Made by a program: the position numbers and the translations under genes | Shown: one piece after another, positions 1-7,589 of the stretch | Layout: each line of letters starts with the position of its first letter | Position numbering within the stretch: position 1 is the first letter of the stretch | From: Candidatus Kaiserbacteria bacterium | GTDB taxonomy: Bacteria > Patescibacteriota > Minisyncoccia > Phycocordibacterales > Phycocordibacteraceae | NCBI GenBank assembly: GCA_016194455.1 | Contig: JACQBN010000028.1 | Span: 1 to 50,183, forward strand | Reading direction: 5' to 3' | Length of the DNA stretch: 50,183 nucleotides | Notes under the pieces: generated by a model | Told to the model about the DNA's origin: nothing | Seen by the model: the letters and a program-made list of their open reading frames with translations, nothing else | Database searches by the model: none

Positions 1-399
1 GAAGAAGAAGATTGCGTCCACGCTTGGGATAGTGCGCTGCGGATTTACCTACAGCACGCCCTCGCGAGGCCGACCGGAATCCAATTACCGGCGGCGCCTA
101 CAGCAGTCCGTCACTCCATCGCCCATAAAAACGGTCACGGAATATTAACCGTGTGTCCATCGGGTGCGGCTCTCGCCATCCCCTTAGGCCCGACTAACCC
201 TTAGCTGATCACCATGGCTAAGGAAACCTTGGTCTTTCGACGTGCGGGGATCTCACCCGCATTGTGGTTACTTGTACCGGCATTCTCACTTCCATACGCT
301 CCAGGACGGGTCACCCCTTACCCTTCATCGCGAATGGAACGCTCTCCTACCGCTTGTGCACTTCACAGAGGAGGCGAACTGAAGTTCGCCAAGTTTGTT

Positions 400-473
400 T
401 GGCAGGAACGGGTGGGATTCGAACCCACCTACCCCCCGGATCCGGGGCGCTCAACCAGCCGAGCTGCCGTCCC
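400..473 (-). tRNA. tRNA-like domain inside the 23S expansion (abnormal anticodon arm)
   Basis: The minus strand folds as a tRNA: a 7-bp acceptor stem (GGGACGG with CCGUUCC), a 4-bp D stem (GCUC/GAGC) with GG in its loop, a perfect 5-bp T stem with loop UUCGAAU, then UGCCA. The anticodon arm is wrong. It is a self-complementary CCCCGGATCCGGGG block without U33, and the segment is 2-3 nt short. Position 8 is C, position 14 is G, and A21 is missing. The acceptor stem continues outward into a helix with the flanks, so CCA is base-paired. A structural mimic or decayed tRNA is more likely than a decoding tRNA. Confidence 0.5.
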
Positions 474-496
474 TACACCAAACAAACAAAAGAACA

Positions 497-568
497 TTAC
501 AGGTTAAATACAAAGCCGATCAGGGCGACAATCTGAACGAGCATCACGATATTGTCGACTCGACGCAT
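497..568 (-). CDS. Candidate 23-aa hydrophobic peptide encoded inside 23S rRNA expansion
   Basis: An ATG at 568-566 is preceded by AGGAG (579-575) with 6-nt spacing. The frame runs 23 codons to TAA at 499-497. The peptide begins MRRVDN and then becomes hydrophobic (IVMLVQIVALIGFVF), like a one-span membrane peptide or a leader peptide. The tRNA-like domain starts 23 nt after the stop. The Shine-Dalgarno site matches the style of other small genes in this window. Expression is not shown: such a short ORF can occur by chance, and translation from rRNA would need a free, unfolded transcript. Confidence 0.35.
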   Translation of the reverse strand: MRRVDNIVMLVQIVALIGFVFNL

Positions 569-1577
569 ATTTATCTCCTGTTGTTTTCCTCTATGAAGCG
601 CACAAGCCCGCAATTTCGGCACTACGCTTAACCCCGATCATCTTCGGCGCAAGGATCCTCGATGAGTGAGCTGTTACGCTTTCTTTAAATGGTGGCTGCT
701 TCTAAGCCAACATCCTCATTGTCGAAGGACCCTCACTTCCTTGTGATGTACTGAGCGTAGATTTTGGGGCCTTAATTTGCGATCCGGGCTCTTCCCCTCT
801 CGACGCGTGGAGCTTCGCCCCCACCGTCTAACTGCCGCGCGGAGCAGAGGGTATTCGGAGTTTGATAGGAGCCACGAGATTTCTCCCTGTTGGCCCCTTC
901 CAGTGCTCTACCCCCCTCTGCACATATCGCGACGCCAGCCCAAAAGCTGTTTCGGAGAGAACCAGCTATTCCCAGATTCGATTAGCTTTTCACTCCTTGC
1001 CACAAGTCATCCCAAGACGTTGTACGATCTACGGGTTCGGGCCTCCATCCGCATTTCTGCGAACTTCACCCTGCTCATGGCAAGCTCATCTGGCTTCGGG
1101 TCGTATGTATCCTACGAACGCGCTGTTAACGCTCGGTTTCCCTACAGCTCCACCCCGGAGGGGCTTAGCTACGCAGGATACACACACTCGCCGGCTCATT
1201 CTTCAATAGGCACGCGGTCGTGGTGAACCCCTTGCGGGGAACCCATTCCCACCCTTTGTAAGTGCGCGGTTTCAGTTCTATTTCACTCCCCTCTCGGGGT
1301 TCTTTTCACCTTTCCCTCGCGGTACTGGTTCACTATCGGTCATAGGATGTATGCAGCCTTGCCGGTTAGTTCCGGCAGATTCACTCGAGCTAATCGTGTC
1401 TCGAGCTACTCAAGAACAGGAGCAAGAGTCGTCAGGCATTTCGCGTACGGGGCCATTACCCTCTGGGGCGCTGCTTCCCAGCAGCTTCCGCTACGCCGAC
1501 GATTGATAACTCTTCTCGTACAAGTACGATGTTCCTGTCTTACAACCCCTCCCTCCGAAGAAGGAGGTTTGGGCTTC

Positions 1578-1608
<31 letters not shown>

Positions 1609-1904
1609 ACAATTGTTCTCTTTTCCTCCAGGTACTGAGATGTTTCACTTCCCTGGGTTTGCTCACGCAAGCGTTACCCCGCGTGTTTCCCCCATAGGGG
1701 GATGGGTTTCCCCATTCGGAAATCTCCGGATCACAGGCTACAAACCGCCTCCCCGAAGCATATCGCCGGTTAGTCGCGTCCTTCTTCGCCATCCTAGGCC
1801 AAGGCATCCGCCGCGCACTCTTTAACGTCTCCCGTGCGGAGACCTGCATATCACGATCACTTTATTTTATTGCACTTCACGCCGCCCCCTGCTTCAGGAG
1901 CGGC

Positions 1905-1932
1905 TTACTATGTATGCGTATTCATTTGTCAA
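1905..1932 (-). promoter_or_regulatory. Proximal promoter candidate for 23S rRNA (P2)
   Basis: A perfect -35 TTGACA (1932-1927) stands 16 nt before a weak -10, TAGTAA (1910-1905). It lies downstream of the strong terminator at 1948-1984 and about 80 nt before the mature 23S 5' end. The leader between contains a GC-rich hairpin (about 1882-1906). Confidence 0.5.
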
Positions 1933-1947
1933 AGGTCGCGCGCCGTC

Positions 1948-1984
1948 GAAAAACGCGAACCGCCCCATCGGGGCGGTTCGCGTT
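1948..1984 (-). terminator. Strong intrinsic terminator upstream of 23S
   Basis: A perfect 15-bp stem (1952-1966 with 1970-1984) has a 3-nt loop, followed on the minus strand by five U. It would stop transcripts starting at the promoter 2056-2084 before they reach 23S. Confidence 0.8.
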
Positions 1985-2050
1985 ACAAACGCGCGGCCAT
2001 CAAAGGCCTATCCCCGGAAGGTGAAGGTTTGTAGTTTTTGTAGACACGTG
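1948..2050 (-). ncRNA. Candidate ~100-nt small RNA or attenuated 23S leader
   Basis: A consensus promoter (2056-2084) starts a transcript near 2049 that meets a perfect terminator at 1984-1948. The only ORF inside is five codons (ATG at 2000-1998, then TAA just before the terminator stem). I see no match to 5S, SRP, 6S or RNase P RNA signatures. It may be a small RNA, or an rRNA leader with conditional read-through into 23S. Confidence 0.4.
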
Positions 2051-2055
2051 CGCGG

Positions 2056-2084
2056 AGTATAGACGAGGCGCAAAACGCTGTCAA
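2056..2084 (-). promoter_or_regulatory. Consensus promoter upstream of 23S (P1)
   Basis: TTGACA (2084-2079), a 17-nt spacer and TATACT (2061-2056) on the minus strand. This is among the best sigma-70-type promoters in the window. It points to the small-RNA/attenuator unit before 23S. Confidence 0.75.
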
Positions 2085-2097
2085 CCGCCCTGGGGAT

Positions 2098-2135
2098 AAA
2101 GCAACACGCCCGCCGCGCGGCGGGCGTGTTGCTTT
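2098..2135 (-). terminator. Terminator of the TM-helix protein gene
   Basis: A perfect 18-bp stem (2098-2115 with 2118-2135) and a 2-nt loop, 10 nt after the stop codon at 2145. The U tract is short and lies at the stem base. Confidence 0.7.
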
Positions 2136-2144
2136 CTGAAATCG

Positions 2145-2825
2145 TTATTTGACTTCGGAGTGTATCTTCTCCAGCCAGCGGGCCGCCGCTTGCTGGCCTC
2201 CGAGCCCGAAAGCCAGGCCGACCGCAAGCGCAACCGCAATGACGATACCGGTGAAGAGTGTCTGCACGAAGGCAGAGGCGACCTGCAGCTGCGAGAGCGC
2301 CGCCAAGAAGGCGAACACCCAGATCGCGTAGCGCGCGACCTTGCCGAGGAAGCCCGCTGCAACAAGTGAAGCCGCCTTGGCGGAGCCGACAACGACGCGT
2401 TCTGCCGCTTGGGCGACGACCGCCGCAACAAGCAGGATCAGGACCGCGACGATGACCTGCGGGAGGTAGCCCAAGACCACGTCACGGATGAAGAAGTTCA
2501 CCGCCTCGAGGTGGAGGACATCCAGCGCCGCGACCAAGAACACGATGACGAAGAACCACTCGACGAGGAAGCCAAGAAACTTCCCCGAGGAGAGTTCGAA
2601 TCCGGCGCGCGCGAGCGCGTGCTCGAAGCCGGCAGCCCGGAGCGCGGCGTCAATCCGCAGCGAATTGACGATCTGCGCCACAACACGGCCGAGGCCCATA
2701 CCGATGAGCCAGCCGACAATGAAGATGACAATCGCAACAACGAGGTTGGGGACGAACCCGACCAGCCCGTAAAAGAGATTCTGGAAGGACTGGTTGAGCA
2801 CGTCGGCCCAGGTGGTGAAAACCAT
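2145..2825 (-). CDS. TM-helix repeat membrane protein (MscS-related, CmpX-like)
   Basis: A 226-residue integral membrane protein with about five hydrophobic spans (around residues 20-42, 85-105, 115-140, 160-182 and 188-208). The repeated pattern of a hydrophobic span followed by an amphipathic, Gly/Ala-rich segment (for example VVAIVIFIVGWLIGMGLGRV and the GLAFGLGGQ near the C terminus) is that of the conserved TM helix family found beside MscS-type mechanosensitive channels. It lacks the beta domain of a full MscS channel. A role in osmotic or membrane stress is inferred from the family. It has its own terminator. Confidence 0.75.
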   Translation of the reverse strand: MVFTTWADVLNQSFQNLFYGLVGFVPNLVVAIVIFIVGWLIGMGLGRVVAQIVNSLRIDAALRAAGFEHALARAGFELSSGKFLGFLVEWFFVIVFLVAALDVLHLEAVNFFIRDVVLGYLPQVIVAVLILLVAAVVAQAAERVVVGSAKAASLVAAGFLGKVARYAIWVFAFLAALSQLQVASAFVQTLFTGIVIAVALAVGLAFGLGGQQAAARWLEKIHSEVK

Positions 2826-2894
2826 AATGAATACGTGGGATTATTGGTTAAATACCCGCCTCACGCGAGCATCTACCACCTAGTGTAGCAAGTT

Positions 2895-3461
2895 CTAGAG
2901 CGCTATCTTGGCTAACAAAAGACGGTGTGGATAGTCGAAAACGTCTCGCAAAAGACGGTCGTAGACTCCCATTCGATAGCGGAAGTCAGCTGTGGAGAAG
3001 GCGGCGTAGCGGATTTCGCGCCCAATTTCCGCCTCAAGCGTAGCAACGGCGCTCGCAAGCGCGCGATCGTTGAGGTGCTCCCCTACCACCAACAGATCTA
3101 TCTGCGGGTCGAGCGCTCCGGTGAAGAAGCCCGAGAGAACGACGAGGCGGAGCGAACCGGCCTTGCGCACTATCCGGACGACATCCGCATTCTGGAGATT
3201 GCTGGTCTGCCGGATGAAGACATCGAGCGCTGCAAGGTGTTCAAAACGGGGATTTATCTGGTAGCGCAGCGGTTTACCGCGGCGCTTGCGGAGCAATCCG
3301 GCGGCGGTGAGATCCGCAAGCGCGGAGAGGGTGGCGCTTCTCGAGAGCTTCGCGCGAAGGGCGGCCTCGGCGAGGGTGAGCGGAGTCGCTTGATTGAGTA
3401 AGAAGAGCCGCAGGAGCCGAAGCCGAGCCGAAGAGCCGAAGATGCGTGTGAGCGATCCCAT
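2895..3461 (-). CDS. Winged-helix regulator with nucleotidyltransferase-like C-terminal half
   Basis: From the chosen start (MGSLTRIF, ATG at 3461-3459) the protein has 188 residues. The first ~75 form a winged helix (LTLAEAALRAKLSRSATLSALADL, then GLLRKRRGKPLRYQIN), as in ArsR/MarR-type regulators. The rest resembles the small nucleotidyltransferase-like domain often fused to such helices in Parcubacteria (VVLSGFFTGALDPQIDLLVVG). The usual GS..D.D catalytic motif is only partly visible, so catalysis is doubtful. A longer upstream start is possible but would add a low-complexity leader. The target is unknown. Confidence 0.65.
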   Translation of the reverse strand: MGSLTRIFGSSARLRLLRLFLLNQATPLTLAEAALRAKLSRSATLSALADLTAAGLLRKRRGKPLRYQINPRFEHLAALDVFIRQTSNLQNADVVRIVRKAGSLRLVVLSGFFTGALDPQIDLLVVGEHLNDRALASAVATLEAEIGREIRYAAFSTADFRYRMGVYDRLLRDVFDYPHRLLLAKIAL

Positions 3462-3499
3462 AGACGTGGGCCTAGTGTACGGATTTGAAAGAGCAAATG

Positions 3500-3536
3500 C
3501 AAAGCACGCCCTCGCCACGGGCGGGGGCGTGCTTCT
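3500..3536 (-). terminator. Terminator after rplL
   Basis: GC-rich hairpin with outer stem GCACGCCC/GGGCGTGC (3504-3511 with 3525-3532), followed on the minus strand by a short U-rich stretch. It lies 15 nt after the rplL stop. Confidence 0.65.
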
Positions 3537-3550
3537 TATTTTTCCTTTTC

Positions 3551-3952
3551 TTATTTCAACGTGACTTTCGCTCCGGCTGCTTCGAGCTTTTTCTTCAGCT
3601 CCTCCGCGTCCTCCTTCTTCATACCCTGCTTCAAGATCGAGGGAGTGCCGTCGACCAGATCCTTCGCCTCTTTAAGGCCGAGCGCGAGCACTTCCTTCAC
3701 CGCCTTGATGACGGCGATCTTCTGCGCGCCTGCATCGGTTAATTCCACGTCCATTGTGGACTTTCCCTCTTCAGCTCCGACGCCCCCGGGGGTCGGAGCC
3801 CCGACCGCAAGCGTCGGGGCCGCAGAGACGCCAAATTTTCCTTCGAGCACCTTCACGAGCTCGGAGAGATCAAGAACCGTCATGGTCTCGATTTCCTCCA
3901 CGAGCTTTTTGAACTTGCTTGGCACTTCTGTCGTTATTTTATTTTCTTCCAT
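3551..3952 (-). CDS. rplL: Ribosomal protein bL12 (L7/L12)
   Basis: 133 residues. An N-terminal dimerisation and L10-binding segment ([20 protein letters not shown]) is followed by an Ala/Gly/Pro hinge (about residues 45-60) and the C-terminal domain that contacts elongation factors ([20 protein letters not shown], then the GAKVTLK end). It forms the ribosomal stalk with L10, whose gene lies 2 nt upstream in the same operon. Expression is probably set by the L10 leader at 4461-4572. It is slightly longer than E. coli L7/L12, with an extended N terminus. Confidence 0.97.
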   Translation of the reverse strand: MEENKITTEVPSKFKKLVEEIETMTVLDLSELVKVLEGKFGVSAAPTLAVGAPTPGGVGAEEGKSTMDVELTDAGAQKIAVIKAVKEVLALGLKEAKDLVDGTPSILKQGMKKEDAEELKKKLEAAGAKVTLK

Positions 3953-3954
3953 AT

Positions 3955-4449
3955 TTATTTTTTAATTTCTGCAACCTGAGAGAGCGCGACGACCAGTCCC
4001 TGGATCGGGCTGTTAATGATGTTCACGAACATGCCGCGGAGCACCGGGAGCGGCGGGATCACTGCGATTGCGGTGATGCTCGCAAGGTCACGATACGCGT
4101 TGTCGAAGACACCGCCCACGAGCACGAGCGCCCCTTTCAGCTTCTTCGCGTGTTCGTAGACGCCGCGCGCGGGCGCGGTCGCGTCGCCTTCCGTCGTCCA
4201 GGCAAGCGCGATCTCGCCCGGCAAATCCGGCAGCTCGCCGATGTACCCCTTCTCAGCGAGCGCCCTCCGGAGGAGAGTTTTCTTCGCGACGACATAGCCG
4301 ATGCTCTCACCTTTCAGCGCTCTCCGGACCCGGGCCGCATCAGCGACCGCGAGCTTGTTGAAGCGCACGAACACGAGGGAGGAAGCGCGGCTAAGGATGT
4401 CGCCGAGCTTTGCTGCGATTTCTCGCTTCTTCGCTTTGGTAACTGCCAT
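3955..4449 (-). CDS. rplJ: Ribosomal protein uL10
   Basis: 164 residues. The N-terminal rRNA-binding domain begins [19 protein letters not shown] and contains [20 protein letters not shown]. The C-terminal helix ([14 protein letters not shown]) binds L12 dimers. It anchors the stalk on 23S rRNA next to L11. Unlike the usual bacterial order, rplK and rplA are not upstream; rplK is about 35 kb away with nusG. It is translated together with rplL and is likely autoregulated through the leader just upstream. Confidence 0.96.
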   Translation of the reverse strand: MAVTKAKKREIAAKLGDILSRASSLVFVRFNKLAVADAARVRRALKGESIGYVVAKKTLLRRALAEKGYIGELPDLPGEIALAWTTEGDATAPARGVYEHAKKLKGALVLVGGVFDNAYRDLASITAIAVIPPLPVLRGMFVNIINSPIQGLVVALSQVAEIKK

Positions 4450-4460
4450 AGGATTTTATT

Positions 4461-4572
4461 CCGTACGAACGAAACAAAAGGAGAATTCGACCGACGAGGT
4501 CTCCCTGCGCCGGACTTCTGCCATCCCTCGCTATCGCTCGGGACCTGCGGCCGACGGTCTTTGGTTCGTACT
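4461..4572 (-). promoter_or_regulatory. L10 leader (autoregulatory ribosomal-protein leader RNA)
   Basis: The minus-strand RNA has an 8-bp closing helix (4564-4571 with 4463-4470). Inside are CCAAAGACCGTCGG near the 5' end and GGGAGACCTCGTCGGTC near the 3' end. This matches the known L10 leader pattern (AGAC-GU-GG paired to CC-AC-GAGGU) that binds the L10-L12 complex and represses rplJL. It lies directly before rplJ. Confidence 0.75.
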
Positions 4573-4583
4573 GAAAAACTCTA

Positions 4584-4757
4584 TCAGAAGCTGCCGACCG
4601 CTGCAACCTGGCCCGCCACGCCGACGAAGCGGAGCGCGACGAGCGCAATCGCGATAATGACCGCGAAGGCTGCGGAGAATTTCACGAACTCAACGACAAA
4701 CGGCAGCATGCGCCGTTCCTCCTCGCGCCGCGCCTCTTTATTTCCCGGACTGTTCAT
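4584..4757 (-). CDS. Small single-span membrane protein (57 aa)
   Basis: The frame opens with ATG at 4757-4755, inside the end of the upstream ligase gene, and ends with TGA at 4586-4584. The first 17 residues are highly charged (KEARREEERR), then a hydrophobic span follows (about 21-47: FVVEFVKFSAAFAVIIAIAL). An internal ATG at codon 17 could also start translation. The function is unknown. SecE was considered because of size, but SecE is clearly encoded at 39989. It may be coupled to the ligase gene by the 20-nt overlap. Confidence 0.55.
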   Translation of the reverse strand: MNSPGNKEARREEERRMLPFVVEFVKFSAAFAVIIAIALVALRFVGVAGQVAAVGSF

Positions 4758-6828
4758 GGGCTTTTATTTTTGCGAGATCGGCAGTTGCCGCGGTATCGGA
4801 GGGATCAAGACGTACGACCTCCGCCAGGAAGAAGGCGGCGTTGGGGAGATCAAGAGTGTTCTCATAGTAGGCGGCGGCGCGGCGTGCCGTTTGCAAATCG
4901 CTCTTGTAATCCGCCTTGCCGAGTGCGGCCTCGGCGGAGGCACCGGCGGAATCCCCCGTCGTGCGAGAGATCTCTGCGAGTACGAAGTGCGGCTCGGCGA
5001 GCTCCGGTACGAGCGCGATGTAGCGGGTGAGGAGGTCGCGCGCCTTCGCATAGCCCGCCCTGCGCGCCTGCGAACCCGCCGGGTGTGCGTTCGCCTCGGT
5101 CAAGGAGAGATTCACCAAAATGTACCGGGGCTGCGAGCGCTTCGGCGAGAGGCGTATCGCCCGCTCGAGCGCGGCAGAAAAGAGCTTCTGGTCGGGCGGC
5201 GTGTCGGGCGGCGCGAGCGAAAGCACGTGGGCGAGGTAGAGCGCTGTGCGCGCATCGTACGGGTAGCGGTTGAAGGCACTGATAAGAAGCGGGAGGGCCG
5301 ACTGATACGCCGTGACACGTGAGGGGCCCGTGAGCCGCGCGGCCTGGGTGTTCGCATACATATCATAGGCCTCGTAGCTATACTCAAGATCAGCATAGGT
5401 CCCGAGTGCGCTCCCCCGCGCGAGAGACTGCGCCTCCTCTCTAACATCGGTAATCTGGTAGAGATACGCGTGCTGCACATCGTGAGCGGCGAGCGCTGGG
5501 AATGCGGAGAGTGGAATGATAAGGAGTGCGAGTATGAGCGCAAGTGCCCCGGCCGCATATCGGGAGTACCGTGGGAGCAGGAGTGCTCGCGGCGACGTAT
5601 CTCCGAGCGAGCCTGCGAGGAAAGCCGCGAGCAAGGCGAGCAGAAGCCAGAAGGAGGAAACGGTGTCAAAGACGAAGAAGTTCTGTAGGGCGTAGGTGAG
5701 GGCGAGGAGCGCGAAGAGTCCGGCGACCTGCGGCTCGCCCTGCGCCTTGACCCGGCGCGCAGCGAGGAAGAAGGAGGCGATGAGCGCGAGGTAGAGCAGG
5801 AGCCCACCGACCCCGAACTCGGCTGCGTAATCGAGGAACGCGTTGTGTGAGCGGTCGAACCACTGCTCTTGGATTTTGGTCGGATCGTAGAAGCGGTTGA
5901 AGAGCGTATCAACGTGCTCCGCCCCGTAGCCGAGCCACGGGCTCTTCGCAATTTCCCCGATCATATTGCGCCAGACGAAGAGGCGGCTCGCAACGTCTGG
6001 ATCATGGGTGCCGATGGAGGCGATGCGCGCAATGGGTTGGAATGGAACGTGGACAAGTTCAGCGCGAAATCCGAAAAAGAGCCCGGCGAGGATAACGAGA
6101 GCAGCGAGCGCCCCCGCGGAATAGCCGCGGGGGCGGCCTCCCTGCGTCAACGTGAAATAGACGAGCGCCACTACCCCCGCAAGCGCGAGCGCGAGGATAG
6201 TGCCACGCGTTGCCGAGAACAGGATTGCGATGATCTCAAGCGCCGCGCCCAGATAACAGGCGCGGCGAAGACCGGGGCTGAGCGTCCGCGCGGCAAGCAG
6301 CGTCGCGAAGAACGCGATCCCGAGATAGCCGGCGAAGAACTCGGCATTGCCGAGCAGACCCCCGATACGACCGCTCGGAGCGAACAGCCACTCGCCGATG
6401 CCGTAGAGCGCGACCGCGCTCGCGATGAGCGCGACCGCGCGGATCAACCGTTCAAAAAAAACTTTGTCGGCAGAGAGCAGAATAAGATAGAAACTCGCAA
6501 CCGCGCCGGTTAACATCAGGAGCCCGTCGCCTCGAGCGAACGTGCTCCAGAAGCTGCGGTAGAAATCAAGTCCGGCCGCGCTCGCAAGATACGCGAGCGC
6601 GAGGAGCGCCCCGGGGATCCACGTCTCCCGACGCTCTAACCGCGCGAAGAAGAAGGCGCGGCCGGAGGCCGCGAGCAGCAGGAATGCACCAAGCGAAAGG
6701 AGCGAGAGCGCGTAGAAGAGAAGCGTCTTGGGGACCAGATAGGGATAGATCGTCCCGCCCGCAATCACGACGGGCAAGAGGGCGGGCGAAATGAGCAGCC
6801 ACGGGTACGCACGTGCTATATATTTCAT
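4738..6828 (-). CDS. O-antigen ligase/polymerase-like membrane protein with TPR C terminus
   Basis: 696 residues. About 11-12 membrane spans fill residues 1-460, with the large periplasmic loop typical of the Wzy/WaaL O-antigen ligase superfamily between about 270 and 330 (ASRLFVWRNMIGEIAKSPWLGYGAEHV, then DRSHNAFLDYAAEFGVGG, which contains the conserved SHN..L motif). Residues ~500-696 are alpha-helical TPR-like repeats (AFFLAEVVRLDPSDTAATADL). Such fusions join glycan chains or glycosylate surface proteins. It overlaps the upstream TPR gene by ATGA, so the two are coupled. The substrate is unknown; a role in modifying the nearby surface proteins is a guess from location. Confidence 0.8.
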   Translation of the reverse strand: MKYIARAYPWLLISPALLPVVIAGGTIYPYLVPKTLLFYALSLLSLGAFLLLAASGRAFFFARLERRETWIPGALLALAYLASAAGLDFYRSFWSTFARGDGLLMLTGAVASFYLILLSADKVFFERLIRAVALIASAVALYGIGEWLFAPSGRIGGLLGNAEFFAGYLGIAFFATLLAARTLSPGLRRACYLGAALEIIAILFSATRGTILALALAGVVALVYFTLTQGGRPRGYSAGALAALVILAGLFFGFRAELVHVPFQPIARIASIGTHDPDVASRLFVWRNMIGEIAKSPWLGYGAEHVDTLFNRFYDPTKIQEQWFDRSHNAFLDYAAEFGVGGLLLYLALIASFFLAARRVKAQGEPQVAGLFALLALTYALQNFFVFDTVSSFWLLLALLAAFLAGSLGDTSPRALLLPRYSRYAAGALALILALLIIPLSAFPALAAHDVQHAYLYQITDVREEAQSLARGSALGTYADLEYSYEAYDMYANTQAARLTGPSRVTAYQSALPLLISAFNRYPYDARTALYLAHVLSLAPPDTPPDQKLFSAALERAIRLSPKRSQPRYILVNLSLTEANAHPAGSQARRAGYAKARDLLTRYIALVPELAEPHFVLAEISRTTGDSAGASAEAALGKADYKSDLQTARRAAAYYENTLDLPNAAFFLAEVVRLDPSDTAATADLAKIKAHEQSGK

Positions 6829-7523
6829 TGTTTCGCTTTAAGCCGGACTATCTCCACGTCAATCGCAGAAACGTCTTTGCCCGGAGAGAGCATCTTCACC
6901 GCCTGCCAGGCCTTGATCGCGTCGGCGAAGCGCCCCTGCCCCGCGAGCCACTCTGCCTCTATCGCGAGCACTGGCGCGGTGTCGCCGAACTCTTTCGCGG
7001 CGTCGGTGAGCGCAGCGAGGATGAGCGCGTTGTCGCTCGGGAATTGCCGCGTGAGATAGGTGAGGCGCTCGAGATGATATTCAAGCTGCCGGGGCTCCGT
7101 CGCGACCGCCTTCGCGTACGCATCCGCCGCGGTGTGGTATGCGCCGAGCTCGTCCATCAGGTGCGCGAGGTTCGCGTAAGCGAGACCTTTATTTTGATGA
7201 ATGTGGGCTGCGCGGTTATAACTTTGGTAGGCTCTGCGACCGTCGCCAAGCAGGGTGTCGTCGTTGCCGATGCCGATGGAGAGATCATAGTCATCGTACT
7301 CTCCCTTCCCGAGCAGGCCCTGGAGCTTTGCAATATCCGCATTCGCGTGGCTCATGAGAGCGTCGTTGCCGGAGTAGGCTCCCTTGAAATTCCAAGAGGG
7401 AATAGTGTCCGCGGCATTAATCGGGAACGCGGGCACATGCACCTTCTCGACGTAATACCAGAGACCCGCCGCGACCACGAGCGCGACGAGTCCTGTGGCC
7501 CACTGCGTTCTGCTCATGTCCAT
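6825..7523 (-). CDS. Membrane-anchored TPR protein
   Basis: From ATG 7523-7521 the protein has 232 residues: a short N-terminal anchor (WATGLVALVVAAGLWYYV, about residues 7-24), then tetratricopeptide-like helices (LAYANLAHLMDELGAYHTAADAYAKAV and WLAGQGRFADAIKAWQAV). The start is chosen because a -10 TATTCT (7538-7533) lies 9 nt before it, predicting a leaderless mRNA; an ATG two codons later is an alternative. It is translationally coupled (ATGA) to the O-antigen-ligase-like gene and probably scaffolds it. Confidence 0.75.
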   Translation of the reverse strand: MDMSRTQWATGLVALVVAAGLWYYVEKVHVPAFPINAADTIPSWNFKGAYSGNDALMSHANADIAKLQGLLGKGEYDDYDLSIGIGNDDTLLGDGRRAYQSYNRAAHIHQNKGLAYANLAHLMDELGAYHTAADAYAKAVATEPRQLEYHLERLTYLTRQFPSDNALILAALTDAAKEFGDTAPVLAIEAEWLAGQGRFADAIKAWQAVKMLSPGKDVSAIDVEIVRLKAKQ

Positions 7524-7546
7524 ATTGAAAAGAGAATACCACAAAC

Positions 7547-7575
7547 CCAAAAACCGCTCGCGCAGAGCGGTTTTG
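7547..7575 (-). terminator. Terminator of the two secreted-protein genes
   Basis: 9-bp stem AAACCGCTC/GAGCGGTTT (7551-7559 with 7565-7573) followed by U-rich sequence on the minus strand, 15 nt after the stop at 7590. Confidence 0.75.
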
Positions 7576-7589
7576 TGTTTACGGGAGCG

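Larger units (their letters stand above)
352..607 (-). other. 23S rRNA expansion segment on a 20-bp helix
   Basis: The helix equivalent to E. coli 23S about 1165-1185 ends in a short loop in E. coli. Here it is extended to a 20-bp helix: bases 588-607 pair with 352-371, and the only two imperfect positions are G-U pairs in the minus-strand RNA. The helix encloses about 216 nt. Inside, from RNA 5' to 3', are a small ORF with a Shine-Dalgarno site (497-568), a tRNA-like domain (400-473) flanked by complementary 10-mers (393-402 and 478-487), and a hairpin (373-390). The flanking rRNA matches conserved 23S sequence on both sides. Whether the segment stays in the ribosome or is cut out cannot be seen. 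Confidence 0.85.

Noticed and set aside
400-473. Functional decoding tRNA in the 23S expansion
   Set aside because: There is no U33, no usable 7-nt anticodon loop, and the CCA end is base-paired; kept only as a tRNA-like domain.
1948-2050. 5S rRNA or SRP RNA upstream of 23S
   Set aside because: The sequence lacks the conserved 5S core and the SRP GGUCAGG...GGAAGCAGCC motif.
4584-4757. SecE identity for the 57-aa membrane protein
   Set aside because: A clear SecE with the VWPT motif is encoded before nusG at 39989-40171.
3919-5322. 467-codon plus-strand frame
   Set aside because: It overlaps rplJ, the L10 leader and the ligase gene on the opposite strand; Arg-rich composition shows it is a high-GC shadow.
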